DNA from: Stereum hirsutum FP-91666 SS1 | Lineage: Eukaryota; Basidiomycota; Agaricomycetes; Russulales; Stereaceae | Length of the DNA stretch: 64,000 bases | Assembly (NCBI RefSeq): GCF_000264905.1 | Contig: NW_006763131.1 | Coordinates: 1,165,253-1,229,252 of the forward strand | Direction: 5' to 3' | In this document: positions 41,021 to 52,351 of the stretch, piece after piece | Layout of the letters: each line of letters starts with the position of its first letter | How positions within the stretch are numbered: position 1 is the stretch's first letter | Translations under genes and position numbers: made by a program | The notes under the pieces: generated by a model | Told to the model about the DNA's origin: nothing | Database searches by the model: none | The model's input: only the letters and a program-made list of their open reading frames with translations

Positions 41021-41290
41021 GACGTCGTACTCGTTACTACTCTGTCATCATTCTCCACTACGTCCGCAACCACAACCACCGGTACCTACGCTTCTCCTCC
41101 CCATCTGGACCCGAAGTCCATTTACAGTCTTCAATTCGATCACAGAGACCAAGCTGTACTGCCTAAACCAGGCTGGCTGGCTCGATTTACCAAAGCAGCG
41201 ACAGCCCTATCGAGAATGGTCTATTCTGTTGAAGACCTCGTCAAGTTTACTGGATGTATCGAAGTTGGACCAAGACTGTGGCAAATTACG
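41021..41290 (+). CDS. Probable exon of an unresolved gene
   Basis: An open stretch with coding-like codon use ends at a good donor (ACG|GTAGGT). Its peptide includes DPKSIYSLQFDHRDQ, PKPGWLARFTKAATALSRM and VYSVEDLVKFTGCIEVGP. No family was recognised. The next exon may be the frame at 42330-42820, but the phases did not match directly. Start and partner exons are unknown. Confidence 0.4.
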
Positions 41291-42329
41291 GTAGGTCTCT
41301 GTTTTTTTGCCCTTGTAGGCGGGTGTGGGTGAGTCCCCCGGTTTTATCCTGGTTAGGTGCGTTCGTGCCTGTTCTGCAATGGGATACATAGAGGCTTATA
41401 CCGTCTATTCAACACTCGTTTTGTTGGTGCAAGATGCTTTTGACCGGTGGTAGCTCCAAGTTGTCCTTTCCCTTTCGGTCGCCGCGCATTTCGCGCATTA
41501 ACAATCGATCGGTTATTATGGTTGGGTCTGACGACGATAAAGTAAAGCTATTGCAAGCCCTTCTACGTTCTACTTACTTTTTTCCCATCGAAATCTAGAA
41601 TTCATATTGTTCGCACCATGTTCATGAACTGACAGCATCTCCTTTTCCTTTTCTCTCTCTTTCTCTAGCCTCACACACATGACGCTTCCATATCCTACCT
41701 ACGCCGCAGCTACTTCACCCTCAGGTCCTTAAATCCACCCCTTAGCCTCACTCCTCGCTGCGTCTCCGAGTCTCCCTTCCTCCGATCTCGCCGCTTCTGA
41801 TACTGTCGATGTAACGAATGTCGAGCGTGAAAGGCGCAGAAACAGAGGGACACATCGCCGTCTGGACTTTCCAGCCTTCGTTTCCTGTCTTATTTTGCGG
41901 TCGCTTTGCACGATTCCACTTTACACTCCCTAGGCTACGAAGTGAATGATCTTCACGACCGATCTCAGGTCTGGTCATAAGCTGAAATGGCAATTGTCGT
42001 GTCTATGTGCACCCTCTCCACATGTCTTTCAGTCTGTCTGCTCGCCGTTGCCGTTGTCCGTAGTGCCTGCTCCTCAAATTTGCGTATTTGACGGCCTCTA
42101 CCATGTCGCGAGTGCTCTGGGTGCTGCCTCACATCTCGATCATCTCGAGTGAGGTTCACGGCCCTTTGTTCGTCGTTCGTCGTCCGTTGCAGGCGACTCT
42201 GTGGATTCAGTGAGTCACTTCGAGTCTTCTTCGCAAGTCTCACCTCTGGCTCTCATCCGCCTCGTCATCAACTCACTCCTATCATCTGACTCATGGCTTC
42301 GAACTTTGCCTTTGGCTTCTTTGGTGCAG
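41291..42329. other. No exon resolved
   Basis: About 1 kb with several splice-like signals. Short open stretches lie near 41640-41700 and 42100-42210, the latter flanked by ...GCAG and GTGAGT, but no consistent reading frame could be built. It may be intron or 5' leader of the gene ending at 42820. Confidence 0.3.
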
Positions 42330-42820
42330 CCAACGGCCGTCGATCGCCACCAACAAGGCCACAACGAACGGCAACACAGTAATATGGCATCACAAGTTCA
42401 ACACCACCGTCATATTTCTCGGCGGTGGTGCTCGAAACGCCAAGATCAGGCTCTGGGCTCCTGCTTCTGCAGCTCTTTTCCCGAATGGCACCATGTCCGG
42501 CACCCTGAAGCTCTTTGCACCCAGAGACCCCGAGCTTATTCTGATGGACGCTGTCGACGTTTCCGCGTTCAAGGGTGATGTGAACTCCGACACCTACGAA
42601 GACAACCTTCTCGACACACGGGCAACGCTCCGCTTCTTCGTTGGTACCGTTCGCTCTGGCCAAGAATCCCTTCCAAACAATGCTCCCGCTTTTTTGGTGG
42701 ACACCATGGCTTTTGTTTATGGTGCAAGTGGTTCTTCGGTATGTTTCACACCTCCTAACGGAGTGGTCTGCTTAGAAGTACAACCCCAACCCTTGGCGAA
42801 GCGAGGAGAACTTACGGTAA
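42330..42820 (+). CDS. 3' part of an unknown gene
   Basis: The last exons of a protein I do not recognise. A strong acceptor (TTCTTTGGTGCAG) opens the exon 42330-42738, whose frame reads TVIWHHKFNTTVIFLGGG, KIRLWAPASAALFPNG, FAPRDPELILMDAVDVSAFK, RATLRFFVGTV and VDTMAFVYGASGSS. A 37-nt intron (42739-42775) with a CTAAC branch site then joins KYNPNPWRSEENLR and a stop. Reading through instead gives a longer, less natural tail. The upstream exon and start codon are unresolved. It is convergent with the 920-aa gene, with stops about 95 bp apart. Confidence 0.55.
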
Positions 42821-42915
42821 CCATTCGATTTTTGCGTGCCACGAAAACCAAGGCGCAAGACCTCTAAGATAAAGCAAAAATATATATACTGCAATAAAAA
42901 CAAGTCCAGCAACTG

Positions 42916-45900
42916 CTACTCCCGTCTTGGCATCTTACTCCGCCTCTTCTCCAAGGGTGGCCCGTCCACTGCACTCATCACTGCAGAATCTGCATTGACA
43001 TACTTCCGTTTGGATCTCACCGTGGCCAAGCTGACTACTACAACACTTGAGGGATCATCGGTAGTGTGGGCAGTTCCGGACATCTGAGGCTGTGGCATTG
43101 AGGATGACACAGCTGTGAGGGGTGAGGATGGACGTGCGACGGTCGCTCTAGGAGGTTCGCGCCTGGAGCTGGACCGTTTTTCGTCTGCAGCCTTTTTGTA
43201 ATGGTCGAGTAGCGATGATTGACGAGGATCGCGTCTTGAGGACGGAGCAGTGGTGAGGGGTGCGGATGGACGTGCGACGGTCACTGAAGGCGTTTTCGGA
43301 GGGTTGTAGCTGGGGCCCCACGCGTCTTGGCGTATGACCTTTAAGGTATGGTGGAGGATCAATGGTTGCCGTCCATCATGATTGTCGTCTGACGCATCGA
43401 GGGCTGGTGGTGGCGGGACCTTCCGGTCAAAGGGAGGGAAAGATTCGCGGTTAGGAAGTGATGTGATTGGTGTCTTCGATGGAAACACCTCGAACAAGGA
43501 CGGGCAGCCTGGAATGAGGAGGTCGTCTTTCCAAGTCACGTTCGGGTCACGGCGTACTCTGAGCTTATCTTGAGAAGTAATGGAAGGGCGAGGTGGAAGA
43601 CCGTTTGGATAGAGCTCTGGCCAAGCTCTGTAGTGAAGTCGTCGGATGTGCCAAGTCTGGTCAATGAGTGCAATCCTAGTGCTGCGTATCGGCACAGATT
43701 CCACGATCGGAGTGAAGATGAGCTCGCGAGAAATAGTGTAGTAAAACGTCCTCTCCCTCATAAATTGGATCTCATCGTCTTGTCTCTGCTGTTCAGCCTC
43801 CTCCTCCCGGCGGCGGATCTTAGCTCCAATGTATTTGGCTAAAATCTCCTCAAGGCGACTCTGGCCCCAGCTTTCTTGGAGGAGGCGGGCACGGCTAGAT
43901 GCTGCGATATACTCCAGCAGTTTGTCATTCTCCCGGTGCTCGCGCAGAAGGTTTCGCTCGACCATGTTCTGGGGGACTAGGGGATCTATGTGCGTCATGA
44001 GAATGCTAAATCCATAATAAGTACACACAATAGGAGGTCACTAGGAACGAAGTTGCACGCACACTTGGGTATTGAGTTTGCCTTCTCCCTTCTTTGGAAG
44101 CAGCGGGATGGCCGAACCACAGTACTCCAGTGGCCCCACAGCCCAGAGGCGGGTATGTAAAACCAAATGCTCGAAGGTAAGCTTCGCTTGTTTATCTTCA
44201 GTGTACTGCGTGAATTTATCATCCCTGCAACAACGACACGATAAGCTCACGCCTCCATCTAGCATCATATAGACGAGACCATTATGCGTACCGTAGCGCC
44301 CGAGGAAGTGATATCACAGACCAGAAATCATTGTCTTTGTAGCGTGCAGCGTACACACGACAGTTTTTCCCACCTTTGCGCTTGACAATACCATTGTTGG
44401 CGATATCTTTGTACGACTGGTATGCCGAGAGGTCAAGATATGTGGAGAATGTACTAAGAGGACGATGGGGTATGGTATGGGCGGGAGGTTTATGTTGCTT
44501 AGAGTTCGGCAATGCCGGTGCGGGGGCACGCTTTGGCGGCTGGACAATTGACGCGGTCCGATCTGCAATGAAGTATCAGACGTGATTGTTGAGTACACAT
44601 AATTCGAAGACGCACCAGTCTTTTTATACCACTCATCCAGAAATCGCTGGACGGGCAAAGCTGGGTCGCGTGTTGCGTCTCTGAGCAAAGGGCTCTGTCT
44701 GACTGTTTAGTATGACAAAGTATTAGCTTACATACTGCTAAAATTATGGAAGAACCAAGATCTCGCCTGTGTGAGGGAAGAACTCCTCCATGACTGGATT
44801 TCTGCTGGAAGTCCAGCCCGGTGGTGCGACCTTGGCGCAATGGTCGCCAAAGATGAGTTCCGCGAGATGCCCAGGCAGAAATATATACTCCTTGATAGCA
44901 GAAGGCTCGAAGAAGTCGTAACATGGGTGAGCGGCATTCTGATATGGCAACACATGAGCGGGGATAGAAATTAGCAGAGCAAGAGAGAGACAGTTACCTT
45001 ATATGCCTCAATCAAGGCATATTGTCGCGCAGGGACCTCAAGCTTGGATTTTCCATGGACGGAAAGATAGCGTGCGTATCGGAGCCTTTGTCCCTCGGTT
45101 GGAGCAAGCACACCACCCTTGATACAGGGGCGTACAACCTCAGCACTGTTGACTGCTCAGCGCACGACTTTTGATAGACTATCAAATAATCAAATACATA
45201 CTAGAGTTTGTCACGAAACACGGCCACAAAATAGTACAACGACTCCAGAAGGCGAGCCAGTCGTGGTGGATTGTCAAAGACAGCGCTTTCCGATAGATAT
45301 GGAGCAATGCCTAGGTTGGGTGTTCAGTATCAATCATGGATGATGAAACACTTTCACGTCAGGCGCACCAGCTCTATGAAGAATCTCCGACACGGTATAT
45401 ACGCCAACACCACTGAATTTGATTGCCTTAAGAACATCAATGATATAGTTCTTCGTCCGGGCTTCGTGTGTTTGCTTGCGGATTGAGTCCCTGCGCCATT
45501 GGAGGATCTCCCTAAGAAAGCCTGACCAATCGTCAAGAATATTTGGCCATGAAGCGCCAGGTAGAGCTGCACGAGTTGTCGTCCAAGTGATCTGCATGAT
45601 ATCAAGGATGAGTAGGAAATATCACAAATATAATCAGAGATACACACCCCACATAAGCGATCTAAAGTCACAAACGCTATGATGTACTTTGGAAACTGTA
45701 TCGCCAGCTGGATTCGGAATCCCCGCTTCTGGAAAAACATTCAGTCAAGGGTTGAGCAAATATGAAGATGCTACGCACATCCTGGTTCGTCAAAGCGACG
45801 CTGTAAAACCACTGCTTATTCGTGTAGACCTGCACGGAAGTGTGCGTGTAGAACCTTACCTGTGCACCAGTAAATATACGACGCAGAAACTGAAAACGAT

Positions 45901-46245
45901 GACACTCACACTCATCCATGTCTCCTGATCGTAGATGTCTAGGAACTTCAGAAACAGACATCGGCAGTTGTACTCAATCTTCTCCAGCCTCAGGCCCCGA
46001 ACCTGATGCAAGGAAAGATGCGATGGCCACAGCGAAGTTCTCATTCTTTCGGGGTTTGGCACACGTTCCGATGGGATAAGGCGCCCGACCAGCCGAAGTT
46101 TGTGACGATCCTCGCGCGGTTCATCGACGCCTGTTTGATTGTCATACCAGAGATCCAGAATACGGGTACCTGTGGGCCAGATGAGGGTGGTGAAGGCGTG
46201 CGAGAGAAAGATATAAGCTGCAAGAAGCTCTCGAATCTCCGGCAT
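42916..46245 (-). CDS. 920-aa protein of unknown function, 11 exons
   Basis: Exons 46245-45910, 45859-45779, 45728-45648, 45591-45369, 45310-45202, 45145-44998, 44938-44756, 44694-44616, 44562-44292, 44224-44063, 44005-42916 stay in frame throughout. Introns are 50-67 bp. The protein starts MPEIRELLAAYIFL and has a mixed, folded first 550 residues (ITWTTTRAALPGASWP, YLSESAVFDNPPRLARLLES, CYDFFEPSA, EYIFLPGHLAELIFGD). A charged helix follows (AKIRRREEEAEQQRQ), then a Pro/Ser-rich tail ending in KRRSKMPRRE. No domain was recognised. The basic C-terminus suggests a nuclear protein. The donor of intron 7 (GTTCTT) is weak. It may be an Agaricomycete-specific orphan. Confidence 0.75.
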
Positions 46246-46559
46246 GGCGCCAACTGAGCGCTTGAGCACGCGCCTGGGAGAGGAGTGTTGGGAAAGGAAG
46301 TGGAGTTGCGGTCTGTTGCAGTTCTCGACGCGTCGAGTCACACTTGTGACCGCGTCCAGCCACTTCATCACACTCGTCGTTCTCAATATCGCATTCATCG
46401 CGCACGGCGCACGCTCATATCCTCTGGCATCTCGTGCCTCGTTTGTCTCCTGTTTTTTCTTCCTTTTCTTCTCCTCTGCCGTGCATCCGCCCGTTTCCCT
46501 CTCCTTCCCCTTCACTCCATCTTTGCCCTCACATTTCAAGCCCAAACCGCCTTCGCCTC

Positions 46560-48085
46560 CGTCACAGTGCCGCGAAAACTGAACGACTGGTCTGTGCCGT
46601 GCTTTCAGGGCCGGTGTGCTTATGATCTTCCGGGGCTGATGCGGATAATTCGATTTCGGCTTCGGGTGCAAGTGGCGGGAGCGGGAGTTTGCAGATCGTA
46701 CGTCTGTTGCTTTCCTTTGAAATGTCCATCCATCTCCCTTTGAAACCATTCATACATCGATTATGATCTAAATGTGCAAGTTGTGCTGATTTAAACCTCT
46801 CATCTGCGTGATATGACGAAAAGTGGGGCTCCACGACTGATATGACCCATATATTGGATATAGCGCCCTCCGCGGGCTGGATTGAGCTTTCCTGCAACGC
46901 CTCTTCGACCGCCATATCTGCTTCCGCTTCAACCAACGCCTACGCCACATCCAACCCAACGACACAGGTAGACGTGAGGCTCGCGTGTTCGAGCGCGGAT
47001 ATGACGGCCGCGGGGTGTGATCATCTCTTCACGAACGGAGCGGAGGGGACGTTAGTGAGGATGCCGCCTGCGGGACAACAGAACGTGAGCGTCTCGCTGA
47101 TCTCCTGAGGCTGTTTGGTCGCTGATGAGACTGCATTATGGTTTTGGTCTGTGGATTGGGGTTTGATGCTATACAGTGCACCGACGCGCCGTTCCTCCGC
47201 GTCACGAAAGCTTGGGTGTCGGAGGACCAGACGATTCCGAGTAATGTGAAGAGGTCGATTGATAGCCGTGCAAGTGGATGGAGTGCGGATGCGGATGCGA
47301 ACGTTACGGTCCATGCGTTGACGCTGGATACGAATTTCGCAGCGATGGATGCGGGGAAGTACGTTATTCTTTCTATCTCCTCTTCGAATTCGAGCCGATA
47401 CTGAAAACCTTTTTTTGGATGAACCACAGACACGGAAACGTATCGTTCTCGATCCATGCGGGCAGCGTCGTGTACGCTCCTAACACCGGTAGTTCCGCCT
47501 CTTCAAGCGCAGATCTGAGTAGTAGGAAGCGAGGATATGAATATTTAGGATAAAGGCCTATGGCTCGTCGCGGTATGTCTCCTCCCTCTCCTTTTGATCT
47601 CTAAAGACTTACCGCTTTCCTGTTGCACAAAACAGACGACCCGACAACCATATCGCTGCAATCCCCCACACCCATCACAGTCTCTAATGCCCTCTACACC
47701 CTCCTCTCCACGCACATTCCCCGCTCCGCTTCCACTTGTGCTACCTCGCCCACGGTTAGCTTTGGCCCGGCGATAGTACAGGCGGGTGTAGATGTGAGTA
47801 TGGGCGTTAAGTTGGATGCGCAGGTACAGGTGGGCATTGCAATTGTGGGGCAAATCGTTCCACCAGAGATTAGTAGTCTGGGGGTCACGGCCGGTGAGGA
47901 GCTCCCTTCCTTTTACCTCCCTTTCCTCCTATCTTTTCGAATATTCACAATTTAATACTGACGATGTTGCTTGCGGCCAGACCTCAACGCCTCCATGAGT
48001 GGCACCCTCTTCCTCACCGTATCCGCAACGGGCACGGTTGACTCTGGCCCCCTCACCCTCTTCGAACTCGGCGTCTGCGTTCAGC
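46560..48085 (+). pseudogene. Secreted-protein family member (DUF7223-like), broken
   Basis: Recognised from memory as a mushroom secreted-protein family with VPRxxxxxSVPCFxGxCxYDLP, LQIWGS, a CDHLF...GAEGTLVRMP block, KAWVSEDQ, ALTLDTNFAAMD, GNVSFSI and later beta-rich repeats (GPAIVQAGVDVSMGV, GTVDSGPLTLFE); the name DUF7223 is unverified. Clear introns: 46698-46823, 47085-47176, 47359-47429. Lesions: a 1-nt frameshift in the G-run at about 46631-46635 separates CAYDLPG from the Asp/Ser-rich continuation and SLQI; an in-frame TAA lies at 47551-47553; and the 3' end is cut where Vps5-like sequence starts at about 48078. No convincing ATG with signal peptide was found, although a hydrophobic stretch precedes the first block. 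Confidence 0.6.
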
Positions 48086-48818
48086 TCGCGGATATGGACG
48101 TACCATGCTTGGCAGACGGCGGATACGGAGCTGAGGAGAGCGAGGCAGAACCATGATCGGAAACGAGCGCGAGGTCGTGTTCCGACAGATAGGATGGGAC
48201 ACTCGATGAGCCAGATCGCTGATGTACGCCCCGTGTTCTTCCTCCCCCTCCCCCTGTCCCTGTCCCTGTCCCTCCCTCCATTCCTGCTACTCACGCACGC
48301 ACGCACCCACTCACCTCACTCTGAACCTTCCCGTACATCCACATCCGTCGATTCACCTTCGTATGTGTGTTTCAATGCAACAGGTCGAACGCAAAGCGCT
48401 CGAATCCAAAAACAAATTCAAGCACGTCTCAAAGCTCGTCAAGGCAAAGGTGAGACAGTTCGAGACAGAACCAATCGAGGATTTCAAGCTGGCCATGGAA
48501 AGGTTCTTGGACGGGATGATTGAGCGGCAGAAGGATGTTCGTTGCTGTTTTTCTCCATTGTCTTTTCTTTCTTTGCCTTCCCTTGCCTTCCCTTTCTCCT
48601 CTACCACCTATCGCCATCTTCACCGCGTCTTATATTAAATTTCTTTTATCTTTCGGCGCACTTCGTGCGCTGTTCCTTGACGTCGTCTGCCATGTTCATT
48701 CATCATTTGCCAGCTCATCGCAGCGAGAGAACAGTTCCAGCATGTGATACTGCAGAGGGTGTCCAGTGCGGGGCACCAGCAGACGAATGGGTCGTCCGCG
48801 TTGGGAGTCGTATGTTAG
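48078..48818 (+). pseudogene. Fragment of a Vps5/Snx1-like sorting nexin (BAR C-terminus)
   Basis: Three exons (about 48078-48223, 48384-48536, 48714-48818) encode the C-terminal part of a SNX-BAR protein: SSRIWTYHAWQTADTELRRA, then DRMGHSMSQIAD, KFKHVSKLVKAKVRQFE, IEDFKLAMERFLDGMIERQK and LIAAREQFQHVILQR. Splice junctions are intact and codons look normal. The PX domain and the first half of the BAR domain are absent; upstream sequence belongs to the broken secreted-protein gene in a different frame. In retromer, Vps5 forms the membrane-bending coat with Vps17. This copy is most likely a duplicated 3' fragment, the intact gene being elsewhere. Confidence 0.7.
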
Positions 48819-49812
48819 GCTCACAAGGGAGGAGGATGTGGATATGGAGGAGGCTGGCCATAGGCGCGGCGGTTCGCCCAAACGTCCGAAATCTTTCTTG
48901 TACCCAAGTGTCTCTCCTAGTATTTATCCTTTTGTTCCGACCTCTGTTGTGGGCACCCAGTCTCGTGCGTTCACTTTACTTATACTTTGTTTTGTCCTGG
49001 AGAACGATGAGAGAAAAAAGCACGCGCATGTTCATTACTGCCCCCTTCGCTCTGTATGCGGACAGTTTGATGCAGTGTCATGTTTGAAGCGTGTTCCTCA
49101 CCGGTGAGGAATTCATGCTGACTGTGGCGGCGGAGTTCAAAAGTGTCCCCGGAGCTGTGGGGGAGATATCTCCCCCACAGTTCCGGGGACGTGCTCGCAT
49201 GGCTTTGTTCCGTGATTAGGTAAGCTGAACCGGTCAGGAGAAATACGGAGGCTGAAAATATTCACAGAAAAGGGTATTTTGCACCGCAGGACGAAATTTG
49301 TGCACCAAATGAGTCTTAGCATTTTCAAAAGTGCTCTGCCAAAACTTGGAAGAAAGTGAACGGCTAGTCATTATCTCTCGCAATTTATGGTCTTTTACTT
49401 CTTCTCTAGTCTGAGTGCCACGTGACAGGGACGCGCTCTACGCGTCGTTCGTGAACGACGCGTCAAGTTTTCCTCGGACCTCCTTCTTTTTTAACCACTA
49501 CCATTTCACTCCTTTTTGCCTTGGTTCTGCCATGTTTACACGCAAGAGGAAAATACAATCTCGCTCTAGTAACCATGCATCAGTCAACCGTCAGCTCAAT
49601 CAACACCAGGTGGTCACTAGTAGTACCAGTACCTCTCGTGGGTGTGGCGGTGGTCCTCGAGGTCGTGGAGGTGGTCTTCGAGGCCGAGGCGGTGGCACCG
49701 TTAACCGCCAAGAACAAATTCATCAGCCTCGATCTGGTCAGTGTTATCTCGGCGCCACTTACTATATTATGGTCTGTCTATGCCTTAGCCCGACCGCCAC
49801 TAATCGACCGTG
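48819..49812. other. Spacer with a palindrome and an RGG-rich ORF
   Basis: About 1 kb. A long palindrome lies at 49145-49190. An ATG frame from 49532 codes for a Gly/Arg repeat peptide (GPRGRGGGLRGRGGG) and runs to a stop at 49835-49837, inside the left inverted repeat of the neighbouring element. It may be a gene cut by the insertion. Nothing else was recognised. Confidence 0.4.
49145..49190. repeat. 46-bp near-perfect palindrome
   Basis: The two 23-nt arms meet at 49167/49168 (GGAGAT|ATCTCC) with one mismatch. It has no loop, so it would form a cruciform or a hairpin if transcribed. Confidence 0.85.
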
Positions 49813-49837
49813 CATCAGAACTCTTGGAAATCCCTGA
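49532..49837 (+). CDS. RGG-repeat ORF truncated by the TIR element
   Basis: A 101-codon frame starts MFTRKRKIQSRSS, carries an Arg/Gly repeat (residues ~40-55) typical of RNA-binding proteins, and ends in sequence contributed by the left terminal repeat. No domain was recognised. It is probably a gene relic. Confidence 0.3.
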   Translation: MFTRKRKIQSRSSNHASVNRQLNQHQVVTSSTSTSRGCGGGPRGRGGGLRGRGGGTVNRQEQIHQPRSGQCYLGATYYIMVCLCLSPTATNRPCIRTLGNP

Positions 49838-50023
49838 GAGGCCCTGACAATCCGTTCCGCGAAAGCCCGTGAGGCCTCGAGAGCGCGTCAGGGCCTCTCA
49901 GGGCTCTCAGGACGTCTCAGGGCGGTCAGTGCGATTCCTAGCGATTTTGGTTGTTGTGTGGCACCACGGAAAAAGGCGTAAATTCAGAAAATAATCGTAT
50001 GTAAACGTGAGGCTAGATACAGA
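49813..50023 (+). repeat. Left terminal inverted repeat
   Basis: It matches the reverse complement of 52352-52564. It starts CATCAGAACTCTTGG, passes through GGCACCACGGAAAAA and continues at lower identity to about 50023. Confidence 0.85.
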
Positions 50024-52351
50024 GGTCGAGAGAGGTTCTGCTCTCTCCACTAATTTTCCTTCGTGTCTAAAACAATCCCTCGCACCATGTACAGCGTGCT
50101 GTGAGACTGTACATGCTTCAAAATGCTGCAGACCCTCCCCTTATGACTCTTCCTGGCACCGATAGACTGCATTGCCTTCGAAAACCGGTAAACGAGCTTG
50201 ATATGAATTACACAGACCAATTGAAGGCGAAGGCGGAAGAGTATGTCGGGGGCAGAAGGGCTAATGAGGCTATGAAGTATCTGGGATCAGTAGAGGAACG
50301 AAGAAGTGAGTACTGTCTGGTCGTATCTGTAGCGGAAAAGTTGTCAGCAAGGCCTTAAAGACACACGAGCGATTTTGCGCGCTGCCATCGCGACCGAGCG
50401 ACGACGCAATGTGTTATATGGCATAGGATGTACACCTATGCAGAGATCGCGTAGTCAGAATCAATAAACACAGTCACAAGAGAAGGGCGGGAGGAGTAAA
50501 CTCACGCAAAAAAAAACGGACATCTCGCAGTGAGATGTGACGCCTCTCTCAACCTCGGCGCCATTCCCTGCGGACACTGAAGGACAACGAACGGGAAAAA
50601 ATAGGATAAGACGAATGAAGTGTAAGTAAGTCAGAGGACGTACAATGAACTCAAGAATTCATGTTGCTCGTCATCACCGTCCTCGCTGCCGCACGCACAG
50701 CCGGCGCATCGAGCCCAATGATTTTACCGCAGGGCCAGAAACATCTATAAGGCAGAGTTGTTATCTGCACTCGTCAATACGGCTGGCGGCTTTAACGTTG
50801 TGGTGAACGAGATCGTTGATGTGGAGTGACTGCGTGTTGTGAGAAAAGGGAAGAAGATAACGTACGTACAGGTGGGACTGTAGTGCGTTTAGTTCACTCT
50901 GATCGTAGTCCGGTCCATAGCGGGGTTCTTACTGAGGGAGTATACCACGATACGCAGTAAACGTTTGACAGAGACAAGGTATGAACACAGAACAGAGACG
51001 ACGCCAGACGACGCGCGGCGCACAAAGTTGAACAGAGGGTAAACAAGCGTCAACAAACTCGACGGCGACAAGCTCGCCTTGGCTCGCCCAGCCTCTTCGC
51101 TCTTTGTCCCTCATCCAACTGAACACGAGCGCAAACGCGAACTCACGAACGCAAGCCCAAGTACACAACCACCTCCAAACTCATGCCCGCGACGACCAAG
51201 TCCACAAACGCAAGTCCAAGTCCCGTTGACGGCGATGTTCATGAGCAGGGATCTGTCGATCCGAATGCTCTGGCTCAGGTGCCGTTGTATCACTATGAGA
51301 ATGGGTCGATGACGAATCATATGCAGGGTATGATACAGGCTAGACAGACTCAGCGCAGGGTTATACCGTGACGTAGAAAGAGATGCGTTCTGTCTCCCTC
51401 CTTTTCTTCCGATTATAGCTTGATTTGATGGACGCTAACGCCCCATTTGCATCCCTGTACATTCTCCACACGCATCAGGTCCTACAACGCAGCGATACGC
51501 CACGAATCAGCCATATGCCGCCCAGCATGAAACCAACACCACACCCTACGTCTAAGACACGACGTCTATACCTACGATTATTTGCTTTAGACCGGTCGCT
51601 GTTCGAGTCTACGTCTTTACCTGCTAGTTACCATCACCAACTTACTCTCAACCACCGCCCACCGTGGCCACTGTGGCGGCATCCCTCAGCGTCGTTGCCC
51701 TCAGATCAACACGTCACACGCAGGTCCCAGTACTTCGTCGGCTACTCAGAGGCGTTGATAGGACAGAGTTCTCGAACGAGCTCAGGGTAGAGAATGTTGA
51801 GATCCTGCGAAGGTGAGCCTTTTTGCTCTTATCTTTGGCTGTCAATCTGTCTTGCTATCTACGCATATGTAAGTTTGCCCAAGGCTGACCTTGTCTATGT
51901 TTACGGTGCGTACTTCTTGAGTGATTCGACCATAGCCTCGTGCCTCCGACATCAATACAAATCCCCTGAGCCTACACACAACTCAGTCTATCATTATCCC
52001 CTCCTGCATGTCCTTTACATTGCGGCTGGCTGTGCTCACAAACAGTTTACAATTACCCATCCACACCCTCTACATCCGGACGAGACCGTGGTCTATGTGC
52101 CCATTTGTTACGGTCTCACTTTTGCGCGCGAACCCTGTTCGAATACTCACAGCCGTACCGTACCATCCCCTCTTGATTCCTTCGACCTTCCGCGTTACGT
52201 CTCAACGGTTCACTTACATTATCGCTTGCATCACTCCAAACCCGCTCGATTTTGTCTATTCCCCTTCACCATAGCCAGTAGAGACAGTATATAGCAAGAG
52301 CACTATGCTGCTTGATTAGTGTATGCTGGATATGGACCATAGCATAGCCAG

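Noticed and set aside
48222..48350. CCCTGTCC/ACGCACGC repeats as a possible CRISPR-like or regulatory array
   Set aside because: They are short simple repeats within an intron, and the genome is eukaryotic.
47999..48638. Plus frame of 174 codons spanning the Vps5 fragment
   Set aside because: It reads through an intron (48224-48383) and changes out of the Vps5 frame afterwards; only the exons are meaningful.
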